Below are positions 16,677-24,439 of a stretch of DNA of 36,992 bases, piece by piece. The notes beneath the pieces are model-generated. The model was given only the letters and a program-made list of their open reading frames with translations. It was not told the DNA's origin and did no database searches. The stretch's first letter is position 1. Each line of letters opens with the position of its first letter. A program made the translations under genes and the position numbers. The stretch covers positions 1 through 36,992 of the forward strand of contig CAKRCL010000010.1 in NCBI GenBank assembly GCA_934307335.1, read 5' to 3'. The stretch comes from an uncultured Dorea sp. Its GTDB lineage: Bacteria; Bacillota; Clostridia; Lachnospirales; Lachnospiraceae.

Positions 16677-18296
16677 CTATTTTCCTGTTAGTACTTCCCA
16701 GGTGTCAGCTGTCGTTTTTTTGTAATAATCACCTTCATCTGACCGAAGTTCAGCCTGTAATCCATAATTTTCCAACGCGGTTAATATTAATCTGTATTTA
16801 AGCCCTTTTTTCACCTCAAAGGGAATCCACAAAACAGAATCACATTCCTGCATGTCAGCTTTTTCCAGCTCCTGATTTTTCTTCCTTGATTTATAAATCC
16901 GAAACACAACCCGGGAGGACTGACTGACAAAAGGAACTGGCGCAGCGCTGCACGGTCTCGGCTGACCATTTTTTATAAGGAATTTTATTTCACCTTCCAG
17001 CTTTTCCTCAGATGGATACCAGATGCCGTAACAGCAGTCTGTCAGCTGCTCAAGCACCGGATTTGCCGTTTGGATAACTGCCTTTTTCTCACCTAGTGCT
17101 TCCGCTTTCTGTTCTAGTTTTTTCTCCTGCTGTGCAATACCATACGCAAAGAGAGCCGCACCATAAGCCACAGCTTCCGAAGGACGGTGCATTACAACCG
17201 GACACTTCTTCTCCAGCAATACTTCTAAATTTTCGCGGATCATCGGAATTTTACTTGCTCCTCCAGCCAGTACAACTGCATCAATGGAAAGCCCATCTGC
17301 ATTTGCCTGATCCAGCATTTTCCAGACCATTTCCAGTGTCTGATATACTAAGTATTGTCCGAGCTTTTCAAAACGCTCCCGCGTAAGTTCCACCTGATAA
17401 TATTCCCCTTCCTGGTTCAATATCGTTGCAGTATAAGACTCTGTATCGGACAATGCTATTTTTGCATTTACAGCTTCCTGCCTTATTTCTTCCCGCTGCC
17501 TTTCATTGCTTGGCGAAAACTGATATTTTTTCTGGAGCAGAGACAGGATTTCACGAAACAGCAGTTCATCGAAATCTTTTCCGCCTACCTGTTCCAGACC
17601 ATCCTTCAGGTGGAGTTTATAGGGAGTTCCCTCACTCTGTGCAGTCACGACAGCCGTGTCGAAGGTTCCATGCCCCAGATCATAAACCAGAACGGTAAAG
17701 TCTTTCTTTTTGATACGGATCTCCTCCGGAGCAACATGCCGCATATAGTGCAGGTAATCAAGTGCTACTGCCGCCGGTTCCGGTATCCGGCCAAGTACCC
17801 GGATCGGTTTCTCATCAATGACAACCTGCTCAATACTTTTCTGCATTGCATCCAACATCACCACATCATCTGCAATGGACGCCGGAAATGTAAACACCAC
17901 ATCGTAGATCCTCGGAATTCCCTTATTGGCAAGTTCCGCTTCTGCCAGCGTAAGCAGATCACGGACAATTGCTGCATAAATGCGATTCACTTCTACCGGT
18001 TCCGTGACTTGTGGAACCGCAATGGTTCCCTCCTTGAGCCGTGTTTTTACAGCATGGACCAGCTGCTGCGGAGTTCTGGCAAATTTTCGCTTTGCCTCTC
18101 TTCCATTTGAAAATACTTCTATATGCTCTCCCGACGGAGCCTCTACATAGGCCACTGTTGACATTCCGAGATTCGCCAGGGAAGCAGGGAGCAGGGGGAT
18201 TGGATCTGTATTCGGATTTTGAACCACGGATGCATATCCATATCCATTCCCGATATCCAATCCTAATATATATTTTTCATCATCCATGTAATCCAT
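16677..18296 (-). CDS. Hsp70-family protein (second, divergent; no C-terminal lid)
   Basis: This 539-residue protein has AAGGAGG five bases before the ATG. Hsp70/actin-fold ATPase motifs are present: phosphate-1 LGLDIGNGYGYASVV (near 12-26, with GNG replacing the usual GTT), the connect-1 segment PEPAAVALDY, phosphate-2 VYDLGHGTFDTAVV (His instead of the middle Gly) and the adenosine motif VVLAGGASKIPMI. About 380 residues form the ATPase domain. The remainder is a short beta-rich substrate-binding-like region, and the roughly 100-residue helical lid and EEVD-type tail are absent. It is the second of two adjacent Hsp70 genes with quite different sequences, so this is not a recent duplication. 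A dedicated chaperone for assembling the cluster complex is inference. Confidence 0.93.
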   Translation of the reverse strand: MDYMDDEKYILGLDIGNGYGYASVVQNPNTDPIPLLPASLANLGMSTVAYVEAPSGEHIEVFSNGREAKRKFARTPQQLVHAVKTRLKEGTIAVPQVTEPVEVNRIYAAIVRDLLTLAEAELANKGIPRIYDVVFTFPASIADDVVMLDAMQKSIEQVVIDEKPIRVLGRIPEPAAVALDYLHYMRHVAPEEIRIKKKDFTVLVYDLGHGTFDTAVVTAQSEGTPYKLHLKDGLEQVGGKDFDELLFREILSLLQKKYQFSPSNERQREEIRQEAVNAKIALSDTESYTATILNQEGEYYQVELTRERFEKLGQYLVYQTLEMVWKMLDQANADGLSIDAVVLAGGASKIPMIRENLEVLLEKKCPVVMHRPSEAVAYGAALFAYGIAQQEKKLEQKAEALGEKKAVIQTANPVLEQLTDCCYGIWYPSEEKLEGEIKFLIKNGQPRPCSAAPVPFVSQSSRVVFRIYKSRKKNQELEKADMQECDSVLWIPFEVKKGLKYRLILTALENYGLQAELRSDEGDYYKKTTADTWEVLTGK

Positions 18297-18308
18297 AACT
18301 GCCTCCTT

Positions 18309-19874
18309 TTATGATTTGCTGAGATTGGTCAGTTCCACATTGTTCTGAATTTTATTCTCCGGATGATCAGCCTCTCTCGCTTCAATCGTAAGTACCCCAA
18401 GTTTGTCAATGCACAGGCGTGTTTCACTTTTGGTTCCTTTCGGTACTTCCTTCCCGCGATCTAATTGGACCCGCATGATTTCCGTATAATCGTCAGATAC
18501 ATTTTCAGTATTTGGATGTGCTGTTTTTGCTTCGTTTACCCGAAACATAGAATAGCGTTGTTTTTCGAGAAGTGTATGGGAGCTCTGAAAATCAGTTTTA
18601 TACGGTATTGGCGTTCCTGCCGGAATGTAGGTCGAGATATACCCTTTTTCATCATCCTTACTATGAAAAAACCGGATTCCCAGATCATATGCGGTTCTGC
18701 GCTGAATCATTGATCCATTCTCTTCTGTCCTGATTTCACTGATCAGTTCCGTTGTGCCATAGCGCGCGGCGCCGTAAGCAATTGCCCGATTCGGTCGAAA
18801 ATCTCTGATTTTTTCTTTAAACTCCGGAATCTCTGTTTCCAATGTTTTTCGAATCATTGGCATCTGACTCGCTCCGCCGGTCAGAACAATATAGTCAGGT
18901 TGCTGATTGGAATGATCTGCAAGCATTGTCTTTGTAGCTGCAATGGTTTTTTGCAGCAGATCCCTGGATGCGTCTTCGAACTCCTCTCTGGTTACCTGGA
19001 CAGACAGATACTCATCGTTATAAAGCAGTTCTGCCTCCGCATACGAATCAGTACTTAAGTCTTTCTTGATCCTTTCAGATTCAGCACGTAATTTTTCCTT
19101 ATGTGACGGTTTTAACGATACCTGAATTTTTTTCGTAAGCAGCTGATACATAATTTCATCAAATTCTGCACCACCGACGTCATCCAGCCCACCAACATCA
19201 ACAATATCGTAGTAGTAGGTATCCCCCTCACTATTTTTTCTGCCCTGTGGATAAACCGCCACCAGTGCAAGATCAAAGGTTCCTCCACCAAGGTCATACA
19301 CAAGCACTGCTGCTTCTTTGCTGTCACCTGATTCTGCCAGATAATCCAGAGCTGCTGCGGCCGGTTCTGCAATCGTGCCATATACCTTTACAGGTGTTCC
19401 ATCGGCCAGAGTTGCTTTCTCGGCCTGCTCGATCAGATACTGTCTCTGTGCAAAGGTATAAGAAGCCGGATAAGCCAGAGAAAGCAGGTTTGTCGATAAC
19501 TGCCAGCCCGACTGTAATTGTCTGTTCGCCAAACGTACACAATGCTGTATTACTTCTGTAATGGCTTCGTCGTATGAGAACTCTCTCTTATCCAATGTCA
19601 TCGTCTTACCAAGATGACGCTTCAGATAACGTTTTCTGTTTTGTACCGGTCTGGCCCGGCTCCGCACTGCATTTTCTCCGCATAGAACCCCGGTTTTATC
19701 AGAATAAAAAAACACACTCGGTATTCCATCATTCATTCCACCCGGAAGAAGATCATGCACATTTCCTCCAATCTTTGTGTCACTGTCAAACTCTGAAATA
19801 AAACACGGAAAAGAATTACAATTTCCAAAGTCCAGTCCGATCACAGTCGGTTTTGTATCCATTTTTATTGCCAT
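18309..19874 (-). CDS. Hsp70-family protein (first; no C-terminal lid)
   Basis: This protein has 521 residues from the ATG at 19874, eight bases after AAGGAG; a GTG three codons upstream would overlap the SD. Motifs are IGLDFGNCNSFPCF (phosphate-1, GNCNS replacing the classical GTTNS), AEPAAAALDYLAE, VYDLGGGTFDLALV (phosphate-2, intact), VGGLDDVGGAEFDE and VLTGGASQMPMIR (adenosine). The C-terminal 130 residues resemble an Hsp70 beta-sandwich substrate-binding domain (STYIPAGTPIPYKTDF, ending in LGVLTIEAREADHPE) with no alpha lid. Hsp70s bind exposed hydrophobic peptides and cycle with ATP; lidless forms release clients faster. It lies after two small membrane-protein genes and 12 bases before the second Hsp70. 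No J-domain protein is in the window. Confidence 0.95.
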   Translation of the reverse strand: MAIKMDTKPTVIGLDFGNCNSFPCFISEFDSDTKIGGNVHDLLPGGMNDGIPSVFFYSDKTGVLCGENAVRSRARPVQNRKRYLKRHLGKTMTLDKREFSYDEAITEVIQHCVRLANRQLQSGWQLSTNLLSLAYPASYTFAQRQYLIEQAEKATLADGTPVKVYGTIAEPAAAALDYLAESGDSKEAAVLVYDLGGGTFDLALVAVYPQGRKNSEGDTYYYDIVDVGGLDDVGGAEFDEIMYQLLTKKIQVSLKPSHKEKLRAESERIKKDLSTDSYAEAELLYNDEYLSVQVTREEFEDASRDLLQKTIAATKTMLADHSNQQPDYIVLTGGASQMPMIRKTLETEIPEFKEKIRDFRPNRAIAYGAARYGTTELISEIRTEENGSMIQRRTAYDLGIRFFHSKDDEKGYISTYIPAGTPIPYKTDFQSSHTLLEKQRYSMFRVNEAKTAHPNTENVSDDYTEIMRVQLDRGKEVPKGTKSETRLCIDKLGVLTIEAREADHPENKIQNNVELTNLSKS

Positions 19875-19911
19875 TTTATACACTCCTTTATCATGATTTT
19901 TGTACCGGATT

Positions 19912-20133
19912 CTATTTGAATGCCATTTTCAATGCATATCCGATGCCAAACAAAATGATCAGAATCGGCATAATGCCGTTGATCAATGCTCCTATATGAT
20001 TCACAAAGGCCTGTCCGATAAACGCCCTGTATCGTATACAGCTTGCAATAAATAAAATTCCAATTCCAACGCCCCATCCAATCAGGAAACGGCGAACAGA
20101 CATCCATATGTCCCATAATTCATAACTCATCAT
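19912..20133 (-). CDS. Small two-TM membrane protein
   Basis: This protein has about 73 residues from a double ATG (20133 or 20130) behind GGAGG at good spacing. Two membrane segments are clear, about residues 13-30 (FLIGWGVGIGILFIASCI) and 47-68 (ALINGIMPILIILFGIGYAL), with a short basic loop between (RYRAF). The size and double-hairpin topology recall VirB2/TrbC-type pilins or small pore subunits, but there is no signal peptide or sequence motif to support that. It starts two bases after the neighbouring small membrane gene stops, so the two are probably made together as a membrane base for the complex (inference). Confidence 0.75.
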   Translation of the reverse strand: MMSYELWDIWMSVRRFLIGWGVGIGILFIASCIRYRAFIGQAFVNHIGALINGIMPILIILFGIGYALKMAFK

Positions 20134-20135
20134 TT

Positions 20136-20414
20136 TTACCACCTCCAAAATCTGTCTCTGATCCGCCAGCGCAGCCGAAGCAGCAAATATATAATTATCG
20201 CAAGTGCCACAAAAACTACGATTCCATCGGAACATATCTTTGCTGCAAAAACGGCCATGACAGCCATGATCTTGTTCAGATTCACCATTATGAGCACTGC
20301 TCCGATCACTGATAAAATTCCCAGTACTCTTGTCACGATCTGCGCCGGTGAAAGGTTCCGGATTCCAGCCATTCTGTCTGATTGATTTTGAAAAATATTT
20401 CTTCTACGTCTCAT
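20136..20414 (-). CDS. Small basic two-TM membrane protein
   Basis: This 92-residue protein overlaps the previous gene by 11 bases and starts at the ATG at 20414 behind GGAGGAG. A basic N-terminus (MRRRR) and linker precede two hydrophobic segments, about residues 26-45 (VTRVLGILSVIGAVLIMVN) and 58-80 (AKICSDGIVVFVALAIIIYLLL), followed by a basic tail RLRWRIRDRFWRW. Both ends are positively charged, so the hairpin should have both termini in the cytoplasm. Together with the following two-TM gene it could form a small channel or docking platform for the ATPases. No family is recognised. Confidence 0.75.
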   Translation of the reverse strand: MRRRRNIFQNQSDRMAGIRNLSPAQIVTRVLGILSVIGAVLIMVNLNKIMAVMAVFAAKICSDGIVVFVALAIIIYLLLRLRWRIRDRFWRW

Positions 20415-21687
20415 CTCTCATCTCTCCTCCGTGAATATCCATTGCCTTTTGGCTTCCAGCTTTATTCTGCATAAATTCATCTGCGTGAACCAGATAAACA
20501 GCATCCCCCTCCATGGTTTTTAATGCCACATAGGTAACCTGCGTCGCCAGGCGAAATGGAAATACATGCAGATCCTGGCTGCGTACCCGCAGGCGCGGTT
20601 CTGAATGGATCTGCCAGGTGACTGTCCTCTGAAAAGTAAATAAAAGATGAGGCGGTGTCCCTTCTGTCGGCACTGGAAAATAGTATTGATATTTGCCAAA
20701 TAACCGGTCTGACAGTTCTTCTGTTGCTGCAGGTGTTGACTGGGAAAACATCACAATATTCGCAAATGACATATCTCCTGAATTTTTCAAAGCTTTTACT
20801 GGATTCTGTGCCAGAAATATAAGCTCTATTCTTCCTGTGTGTTTCTCCTGCAACAGATATTGCAACAGTTCATCTCTTTCTGCTTCAAATGTCATTTCAT
20901 CCAGAAGTACACGAAAGCGCATACCCAGTTCCAGGCAGTTGTATATTTCTTCTTTTAGATAAGCATTTAATATCCGGTTATTTCCAGATATGGTATAAAA
21001 AGCAAACAGGCTGATATTTTCCTTGATTCCATTTGGAAGATTACATAATGTATCGTTTCCCGGTGCTGATACGTTTTTAAAAATTTCTTCCAGTTGTGCA
21101 CAGATTTTTCGCAAAATCTTTCCGGCTTCATGATTGCCTCGTATATTGTCGGCCACTGCACCGGAAAGTCCATATTGCAAGGCAAGTTCTGAAATCACAT
21201 GATCCTCCTCACGCAGAATCTCCGTCATAGCCGGTAGGGAAAGCGGATATTTCACGGCGATGATATCCAGCAATGCCTCTGTGTAAATGATTACTTTTTC
21301 AATTGCCACACCTATGCCAATTTCCTGTGCTGTCAAGCTCACCATTCTCTGAATCTGTTGTTTTGACATGCCAAGAAGCGGATGATAACTTTTCTCAGAA
21401 GGACCGGCAATTCTCACATTCGCAATTTCGCCCCGGCTTCTGCATCTTTGTAGTTCCTCAAATAATTCCAGATGCCCGGACAGCAGGATTGTCGGCATGT
21501 CTGCTTTCTCTACACAGCTATTGATCAGACTCAGTATCAGATTCTGATCTCCTGCATTTTCTCCCGCAATCAGCAAGTCTCCACGCATATTTTGAAAAAA
21601 ACTGCGTCTGTCAATTGTGCCTTCAAACACGTTTCTATTTTGATTTAATTCTTCGCATGCAAATGTAACCTTTCGTCTGTTACTCAT
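20404..21687 (-). CDS. VirD4/HerA-like protein with degraded P-loop (probable pseudo-ATPase)
   Basis: This protein has 427 residues from the ATG at 21687 (AAGGAG just upstream); a longer frame to 21759 lacks such a site. After RGDLLIAGENAGDQN the P-loop position (42-49, GENAGDQN) lacks the GK[ST] needed for nucleotide phosphate binding. Walker B is kept (VLLDEM, 260-265), as is the following glutamine motif LIFLAQN (289-295), in the same order as in the intact VirD4-like ATPase at 1730-3148. The final 130 residues are beta-rich (YYFPVPTEGTPPHLLFTF). It has no membrane segment. It is the first gene of the upstream unit and overlaps the first membrane gene. A non-catalytic or regulatory subunit that pairs with the intact ATPase is a reasonable inference; homology of the two should be tested with profiles. 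Confidence 0.75.
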   Translation of the reverse strand: MSNRRKVTFACEELNQNRNVFEGTIDRRSFFQNMRGDLLIAGENAGDQNLILSLINSCVEKADMPTILLSGHLELFEELQRCRSRGEIANVRIAGPSEKSYHPLLGMSKQQIQRMVSLTAQEIGIGVAIEKVIIYTEALLDIIAVKYPLSLPAMTEILREEDHVISELALQYGLSGAVADNIRGNHEAGKILRKICAQLEEIFKNVSAPGNDTLCNLPNGIKENISLFAFYTISGNNRILNAYLKEEIYNCLELGMRFRVLLDEMTFEAERDELLQYLLQEKHTGRIELIFLAQNPVKALKNSGDMSFANIVMFSQSTPAATEELSDRLFGKYQYYFPVPTEGTPPHLLFTFQRTVTWQIHSEPRLRVRSQDLHVFPFRLATQVTYVALKTMEGDAVYLVHADEFMQNKAGSQKAMDIHGGEMRDET

Positions 21688-21771
21688 TTTTACTCCTTTC
21701 ACTTTCCATTTCTTTTGTAAGTTTAATATAAATCTCCTTTTCATATTCAGATACCCCAACCGCTAAACTGC

Positions 21772-21850
21772 TTTGAAACCACTTTTTTGAAATTGACACC
21801 GGATATAGGCGAATTTTGAAACTGCACAAAATTCGATTTGCAGTTTCAGT
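21772..21850 (-). promoter_or_regulatory. Promoter/operator region of the upstream unit with repeated TTTGAAAC motifs
   Basis: Read on the plus strand, TTTGAAAC or one-off variants occur at 21772-21779, 21786-21793 and 21815-21822 (14 and 29 bases apart), with an inverted GTTTCAG at about 21844-21849. The 21814-21825 copy is the exact 12-mer also found before the downstream unit. On the coding strand it is GCAGTTTCAAAA, six bases, then TATATC, a possible -10; TTGTGC 16 bases further up is a possible -35. The repeat cluster looks like an operator for a dimeric or cooperative regulator not encoded in the window. Confidence 0.5.
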
Positions 21851-21892
21851 AACAAAATGTCAATAGTTTTTTAATCACTTTTTTCAAAAAGG

Positions 21893-21930
21893 CAAAAAAA
21901 TAGAACATATAGTTTTTTCCATATGCTCTA
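21893..21930 (-). terminator. Rho-independent terminator for the 22504-22735 gene pair
   Basis: On the minus strand the stem TAGAGCATAT/ATATGTTCTA (21901-21930, one G-T pair, loop GGAAAAAACT) is followed by a T7 run (plus-strand A-run 21894-21900). It lies about 160 bases after the 138-residue gene and isolates the cluster promoter from upstream transcription. A weaker ATGATT/AATCAT hairpin sits between them at about 22004-22023. Confidence 0.8.
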
Positions 21931-22087
21931 TCTCACATTTCATATTAAATTAAACAACAGCCAAACAAGCAAACTCACAAGCAAAAACAGACCAAAAAGG
22001 AACCATGATTATTTCACCAATCATAGTTCTCTCGTAAACATTTATTCAATCCATACATATACATCTAGTTATAATTCATTATACTTA

Positions 22088-22504
22088 TTATGCCGTTCTC
22101 ATCAAATAGCCCATCGGAGAAGCCATCTCAATCCATCCCATCTCACTGAAATAAGGATCTTCCAAACAAATGGTATAGGTAAAAATAGAATTCCCATCTA
22201 ATAATTCAGTTTGCCAATCTTCCTTATGATCGCTCACAAACAAAAGCGATAGGAGTGTATATCCATTCTGTGTCTTTGCTTCAATTGCATGGTACACATA
22301 CGCTCCTCTTTCCCTTTCAAAATCCTTTGCTGCTTGTGCATATCTCTCATCGTAATTTATTGTATCCATTGAATATGCATACGAATAATACAGCTTATCC
22401 TCTGTCAAATAGTTAACCAATTTGTCTCCTAGATCAAAATGTTCAGCTATTGTTTTCATTCTCTTAAGTGCTTCTTCTTTTTTCTCTTGTCTAGAAACAA
22501 CCAT
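22088..22504 (-). CDS. Small hypothetical protein of the type common on Firmicutes mobile elements
   Basis: This 138-residue soluble protein has GGGGAGG nine bases before its ATG. The opening SRQEKKEEALKRMK and the later pattern GAYVYHAIEAKTQNGYTLLSLLFVSDHKEDWQTEL resemble a small uncharacterised family I associate with integrative and conjugative elements and plasmids of Clostridia, where the conserved part is ALVY-x(5)-T-x-G-x(4)-LYVSDYKEEW. It ends in SEMGWIEMASPMGYLMRT. It forms a pair with the 71-residue gene 15 bases upstream. No biochemical function is known to me. Its presence next to the cluster may mark an old mobile-element border, though no integrase or attachment site is visible. 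Confidence 0.7.
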   Translation of the reverse strand: MVVSRQEKKEEALKRMKTIAEHFDLGDKLVNYLTEDKLYYSYAYSMDTINYDERYAQAAKDFERERGAYVYHAIEAKTQNGYTLLSLLFVSDHKEDWQTELLDGNSIFTYTICLEDPYFSEMGWIEMASPMGYLMRTA

Positions 22505-22519
22505 ATTCTCATCCTCCCC

Positions 22520-22735
22520 TTATCTCACAGAAATATCAGACTCGGGAATATGCTTAAACAGCATAACCTCGCCCCTGTAAAATGCTTCTATATCATATGA
22601 TGGTTCATCCTGTTGCTCTACCGTTCCATTTGCATCAACGATATAAATCACACCATCGATTTTCTGCATTTTTCCTTCAACTTCAAAATTGAATGATACC
22701 ATATCTTCCTGTTTAAATTTCGGTTTTCCTAACAT
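22520..22735 (-). CDS. Small beta-rich hypothetical protein
   Basis: This 71-residue protein starts at the ATG at 22735 with GGAGG eight bases upstream (an earlier in-frame ATG at 22750 contains the SD). Alternating hydrophobic residues (MVSFNFEVEGKMQKIDGVIYIVDANG) suggest a small SH3-like or OB-like beta barrel with an acidic linker. Such proteins are frequent accessory genes on Clostridial mobile elements. It pairs with the following 138-residue gene. No motif allows a functional call. Confidence 0.65.
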   Translation of the reverse strand: MLGKPKFKQEDMVSFNFEVEGKMQKIDGVIYIVDANGTVEQQDEPSYDIEAFYRGEVMLFKHIPESDISVR

Positions 22736-22996
22736 ACTCCGTCCCTCCATTCATTGATAATTCTATTGTACCAAGCCATCAAAATGTCGGCTAGTCCTAA
22801 TTACGTGAAAGCACTATTTTTTTTCATGACCACCTGACGCATCTACGTAACATGAAATGCACCAACATCTGTCATCCCTGTTATTCAAGCGTCTGACCGC
22901 TCGAATAAATTACAAGATAAAATGTCTTCTCCTTATTTAATTCATTCTGCCTATCCCTTTCCCTATACCATCTCTTATATTATTTTCCCTCCTTCA

Positions 22997-24222
22997 TCAA
23001 AACAGATATCTTGCCCATCCAAACAAATGCTTTACTAAAAAAACATTTCTTTGACGTTTTGGGGTCAATTCAATTGGCTCTACGTGATACGGATCATAAT
23101 AGGTTCCGTCTTTCAATGCCTGTCGTGACACTCTTTCATATTTCATCATTCCCTCTTCTAACTGCTTATTGACTTCTTTACTACGAATCACAAGCATGAG
23201 TTCGGTATCAAGGTATGTACTTCGCATATCCATGTTAAAAGATCCGATTACAGCTATATCATCATCGATCAATATACTCTTTCCATGATAAGAATAACCA
23301 CCTTCATATTCCCATATATCAATCCCTGTATCTGCAATCCGGTCTCTGTTTTTCTCATAATCTGCCGATCCAAACGGATTTCCATTATTCGCAACCGAAT
23401 TTGTCATTACAGAAAATTCCGGAACATTTCTTTCGACATCTTTCCATGTATTATACATCATATCGTTACAGATAATATATGGGGTGTGGATCTTCACTCG
23501 ATTTTTTGCATTTTTCATCAATTCTCCCAATTGATACCAGACTATAGGCTCTTTTGCACCCGTATGTGTAGGATTTGATAATAATGTGATCTTTTTTGTC
23601 TCAAAAGTCTCATCTGTATAATCGGTATCACTGATTTTTTCTTTATGATCCGCAAAATATTTCTGATAGCCTTCCTGCATCTCTAAAACAGCTTTCTTTA
23701 CAGATTTTCTATCTGCTAATTTCTTATTATTATGAAAATATCTACTATCCTTTTGTTCCCATACCATTTCAAAATAATCCTGTAGCTGCCTCACCGAATT
23801 TTCATTCTGTGGATTGTCACATACAACTAACACATCTCTGTCATAATTCTTATGTCCCGGAAAATTACCTAAGAAATAATTATATGTATTTCTTCCACCG
23901 AGAATATATGTTTTACCATCTGCAATCAAATATTTGTCATGCATTCTTCCCATCATTTTCCATGGTTTCAAAGGATTTGCTTTATTGTATAGTTTAATTT
24001 CAACATTCTTATGTGAAGACAATCCATAAAAGTATGAATTGCCTTCCATATCAATCCAGCTTTCTAATCCATCTACCAATATTCGAACATGTACACCTCT
24101 ATCTGCAGCATCAAGCAATGCACCCAATATTAATTTTCCGCTTTCATCAGATTTAAAAGCAAATGTAGAAAGAATAATTTATTTTGCGCTTTTTCATCGT
24201 ACATCACCTGTTTCCTTTCCAT
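22997..24222 (-). pseudogene. Cardiolipin synthase-like PLD-family gene, frameshifted and 5'-truncated
   Basis: Two HKD motifs are intact: HDKYLIADGKTYILGGRN (first) and YHGKSILIDDDIAVIGSFN (second), typical of phospholipase D/cardiolipin synthase enzymes that join phosphatidylglycerols at the membrane. The in-frame ATG at 24127 begins mid-domain at ALLDAADRGVHVRILVDG. Upstream in the same frame the expected IILSTFAFKSDESGKLILG is present down to a TAA near 24172-24183, where one base seems to be missing from an A/T run. In the adjacent frame, ATG GAA AGG at 24222 gives MERKQVMYDEKAQNK, which would join smoothly. Even restored, the usual N-terminal membrane segment and some 60-100 residues are absent. 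So this is a remnant, or a shortened protein reading from 24127. A hairpin without a U-run at 22883-22906 follows it. Confidence 0.75.
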
Positions 24223-24290
24223 TTCTTAACTATATAATACAAATGTAATCTCAATTAAACCTCAACAAATTTTCTATTATAGAACCCAAA

Positions 24291-24317
24291 AAGTGCCTGT
24301 AATTTCTACAGACACTT
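24291..24317 (-). terminator. Rho-independent terminator downstream of rubrerythrin
   Basis: The stem AAGTGCCTGTA (24291-24301) pairs with TACAGACACTT (24307-24317) with one mismatch and a five-base loop. On the minus strand it is followed by a short T-run. It lies about 120 bases after the rubrerythrin stop codon. Confidence 0.65.
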
Positions 24318-24346
24318 AAAATCAACTCAACCACGATCATATGTAA

Positions 24347-24400
24347 TTAAACTTCTGTGAACTGGTCTTTCCCAACTAAACACACGTATTTTGTTATCAT
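24347..24400 (-). other. Possible 17-codon ORF after rubrerythrin, perhaps a gene remnant
   Basis: Between rubrerythrin and its terminator the minus strand shows AAAGGAG, then ATG, then 17 codons (MITKYVCLVGKDQFTEV). The good ribosome binding site and a start that recalls small iron-sulfur proteins (KYVC) suggest either a decayed rubredoxin-like gene or chance. I would not annotate a function. Confidence 0.2.
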
Positions 24401-24439
24401 TTTCTCCTTTGTGGTAGCCATCCATCTTAATAATTTGTT

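Noticed and set aside
22883..22906. ATTCAAGCG/CGCTCGAAT hairpin as terminator of the PLD remnant
   Set aside because: The stem is acceptable but there is no U-run on either strand; it may be a decayed element or chance.
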